From Natrialba chahannaoensis JCM 10990 (GTDB taxonomy: Archaea; Halobacteriota; Halobacteria; Halobacteriales; Natrialbaceae): 64,000 nucleotides of DNA. Location: assembly GCF_000337135.1 (NCBI RefSeq), contig NZ_AOIN01000034.1, positions 1 through 64,000 on the forward strand, given 5' to 3'. Positions 62,302-64,000 of the stretch are shown piece after piece. The position numbers and the translations under genes were made by a program. Position 1 is the first letter of the stretch. The number at the start of each line of letters is the position of its first letter. The notes below the pieces were generated by a model. That model saw only the letters and a program-made list of their open reading frames with translations. It was not told the DNA's origin and did not search any database.

Positions 62302-62694
62302 CTAGAACGACTGGATTTATAATGATGGGTGAGAAATACGGACCGTACCACTAGCAGATTGATGTTTTTACTAGAGGAGTTAGTTTTATTGCTAGATGAT
62401 ACTAGATCTGATCCTCTCAAAGAGATCTGTTACTAGACCTCTCGAACCTCGTGTTTTCTCCCGAGATACCCTCTGTATTCCCGTTCGAGATGAAATAATG
62501 GCCGCTAACACTATCCACTCCCCAGTTGTCCACCCCACCCTTGCCGCTCGCTCCAGTTGAAACGAAGGGGTGGGGGTGTTCAGAACACGCCGTGTCTCCA
62601 CGACATTTCCGAAATCTGACTCCCTAGAACTAGTCTAGAGCATTCTAGTATTCGTTAGTTGCATCTAGTGACCCATGATAAATATTGTCTCTAG
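62302..62694. other. CTAG-rich segment of the origin
   Basis: CTAG occurs at 62302, 62351, 62371, 62392, 62402, 62433, 62624, 62630, 62635, 62645, 62665 and 62691. CTAG is normally strongly avoided in haloarchaeal genomes, so twelve in 393 bp is remarkable. Six lie between the ORBs and six beyond the right ORB. Confidence 0.8.
62551..62576 (+). other. Origin recognition box, right
   Basis: CTCCAGTTGAAACGAAGGGG then TGGGGG: a 26-nt perfect inverted match to the left ORB, 282 bp between the inner edges. Confidence 0.85.
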
Positions 62695-62971
62695 GCTATG
62701 ATAAACAGTCCCTCTATCGAATCTACAATACCAACTTTGCAAGCAAAGCTCGGGTTTCCAGGCACAAGCTCAGGCTCACAGGCATAGTTCGTACCTTCCA
62801 GTCACGACTTGACCTTGTATAAGCGTCACCCGATCCTCTACTATGCGACCTCTCTTCGTTGAGCCGTCAAACCTGACAGGAATCCATGCTTTTTCGTCTG
62901 AAAATCAACACGTTTGACGTAGGCTTAAGTGAGTTCAGTCAGTAGTACGCGCAGATGCACCCCGCGGTGCT

Positions 62972-62976
62972 GGAGG
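62972..62976 (+). promoter_or_regulatory. Shine-Dalgarno motif of oapA
   Basis: GGAGG 9 nt before the ATG at 62986; decides this start over an in-frame GTG-type extension from 62929. A TATA-like cttaag at 62924-62929 would leave a short leader. Confidence 0.6.
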
Positions 62977-62985
62977 GCCCTACAG

Positions 62986-63624
62986 ATGGGACTGTTCACA
63001 GAACTCAAAGATAGTATCTCTCGGGTTACGGACCGCCTGTTCTCCGAACAGGAACCCAAACGAATCGGTATCTATGGTCCACCGAACGCTGGAAAGACGA
63101 CGCTCGCAAATCGGATTGCCCGGGACTGGACCGGCGATGCAATCGGTACTGAGAGCCACGTTCCACACGAAACGCGGCGCGCGCGCAGGAAAGAAAACGT
63201 CGAGATCGAACGTAACGGCAAGACCGTGACGATCGACATCGTCGACACACCTGGTGTCACGACGAAAGTCGACTACGAGGAGTTCACCGACGAAATGGAA
63301 GAGGACGATGCCATCCGCCGTTCTCGTGAGGCGACCGAAGGCGTCGCCGAGGCCATGCACTGGCTTCGCGAGGATGTCGACGGCGTCATCTACGTCCTCG
63401 ACAGCGCGGAGGACCCGATCACGCAGGTTAATACGATGTTGATCGGCATCATCGAGTCCCGGGATCTACCGGTTCTCATCTTCGCGAACAAGATCGATCT
63501 TGACGACTCGAGTGTCAAGCGCATCGAAGACGCGTTCCCACAGCATAAGACGATCCCGCTGTCCGCAAAGGAGGGTGAGAATATGGACGAAGTCTACGAG
63601 AATATCGCGGAGTACTTCGGGTGA
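62986..63624 (+). CDS. oapA: Origin-associated GTP-binding protein OapA
   Basis: 212 aa Era-like small GTPase. G1 GPPNAGKTT, G3 DTPG, G4 ANKIDL and G5 PLSAKEG are intact; the switch region is embedded in TRRARRKENVEIERNGKTVT. In haloarchaea the three oap genes follow the main origin; OapA is described as GTP-binding, with no essential function assigned. It is 7 bp apart from the next gene, so they are co-transcribed. Confidence 0.93.
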   Translation: MGLFTELKDSISRVTDRLFSEQEPKRIGIYGPPNAGKTTLANRIARDWTGDAIGTESHVPHETRRARRKENVEIERNGKTVTIDIVDTPGVTTKVDYEEFTDEMEEDDAIRRSREATEGVAEAMHWLREDVDGVIYVLDSAEDPITQVNTMLIGIIESRDLPVLIFANKIDLDDSSVKRIEDAFPQHKTIPLSAKEGENMDEVYENIAEYFG

Positions 63625-63630
63625 ACACCT

Positions 63631-64000
63631 ATGCCAACAGCAACTAACGCGGACGACTCCGATCCGCCGGACTCCGACGGTGTCCAGATCGATCTCATTA
63701 GTGGCGAACGCATGGACAGCATGGCGACGATGGAGAAGATCCGGATGATCTTAGACGGTGTCCACGACGGAAACATCGTCATCCTCGAGGAGGGACTTAC
63801 TCCGGACGAGGAGAGCCGGCTCATCGAGGTGACGATGTCCGAGATCAGCCCGGACGAGTTCAACGGGATCGAAATCGAGACGTATCCCAAATCGGAAACG
63901 CGCGACTCGTCGCTACTCGGTCGACTTATGGGGTCGGACGAGACCGAAGCAAAGCTGACCGTGATCGGACCGGCGAACCAGATCGAGACACTCCACAAGG
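63631..64000 (+). CDS. oapB: Origin-associated protein OapB (DUF2073), partial
   Basis: The first 123 residues are visible; the gene runs off the window. VQIDLISGERMDSMATMEKI, then GNIVILEEGLTPDEESRLIE and LTVIGPANQIETLHK match the DUF2073 family that accompanies the OapA GTPase widely in archaea. The expected third gene, zinc-finger OapC, would lie outside the window. Confidence 0.9.
   Translation, partial: MPTATNADDSDPPDSDGVQIDLISGERMDSMATMEKIRMILDGVHDGNIVILEEGLTPDEESRLIEVTMSEISPDEFNGIEIETYPKSETRDSSLLGRLMGSDETEAKLTVIGPANQIETLHK

Larger units (their letters stand above)
61553..62985. other. Chromosomal replication origin (oriC1-type)
   Basis: A 1.4-kb gene-free, AT-rich region between divergent orc1 and oapA, the standard location of the main haloarchaeal origin. 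It contains the inverted ORB pair (62243-62269 and 62551-62576), extra G-runs beside the left ORB (62270-62300), an AT-rich unwinding candidate between them (62320-62420) and twelve CTAG sites. Direct repeats gtagcgagta near 61809-61833 are also present. I see no small gene within it. Confidence 0.85.

Overview
The window is haloarchaeal chromosome, most likely from the Natrialbaceae (Natrialba, Haloterrigena or Natronolimnobius type). The evidence is high GC, strongly acidic proteins, leaderless genes with a TATA box about 28 nt upstream, Tat and lipobox signal peptides, and diagnostic archaeal genes: PurO, PolD small subunit, Orc1/Cdc6, Hef, Hel308, Cgi121, type 2 IPP isomerase and OapA/OapB. 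Species cannot be fixed from the sequence alone.

Layout. 0.1-15 kb is mostly core genome: two secreted or lipoprotein-like proteins, a four-CBS protein, glycyl-tRNA synthetase, a dolichol-kinase-like enzyme, Hef, a cation/proton antiporter with universal-stress domains, and malate dehydrogenase. 15.1-19.85 kb is a decayed insertion zone: a HAD phosphatase remnant, a broken IS1595-type transposase, two AT-rich genes of unknown function (a membrane protein and a Tat-exported protein), a broken IS5-type transposase and the stump of a bacterio-opsin-activator-type regulator. 19.9-28.6 kb carries ferredoxin, regulators, a phosphate permease, the Hel308-Cgi121 pair, an old-yellow-enzyme-family oxidoreductase and a rhodanese lipoprotein. 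A tRNA-Gln and a frameshifted homing-endonuclease-like gene follow. 29.5-48.9 kb is central metabolism and transport: PurO, phosphoesterase, hydrolase and MaoC genes bracketed by IS5 scars, CysE, phosphohexomutase, LarB, IPP isomerase, RpiA, a signal peptidase, a MacB-type ABC exporter and a thiamine-type binding protein. 49-56 kb holds an S15-type peptidase, an Asp/Glu racemase, tryptophanase and aspartate kinase.

56-64 kb is the replication district: PolD small subunit, a second signal peptidase, Orc1/Cdc6, a gene-poor AT-rich origin of about 1.4 kb, then OapA and the start of OapB. The origin carries a 26-bp perfect inverted pair of origin recognition boxes (ORBs) with a cluster of twelve CTAG tetranucleotides between and beside them. 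Very similar ORB-like pairs lie inside the disordered linker-coding parts of PolD small subunit and of Orc1 itself, and one orphan ORB sits beside the tRNA-Gln gene 34 kb away. I consider this ORB network the most interesting signal in the window.

Three short genes are easy to miss and are annotated here: 53 aa (2514-2675, minus), 49 aa zinc ribbon (38447-38596, minus) and 55 aa histone-fold-like (39731-39898, plus). No CRISPR array, rRNA or intact insertion sequence was seen.
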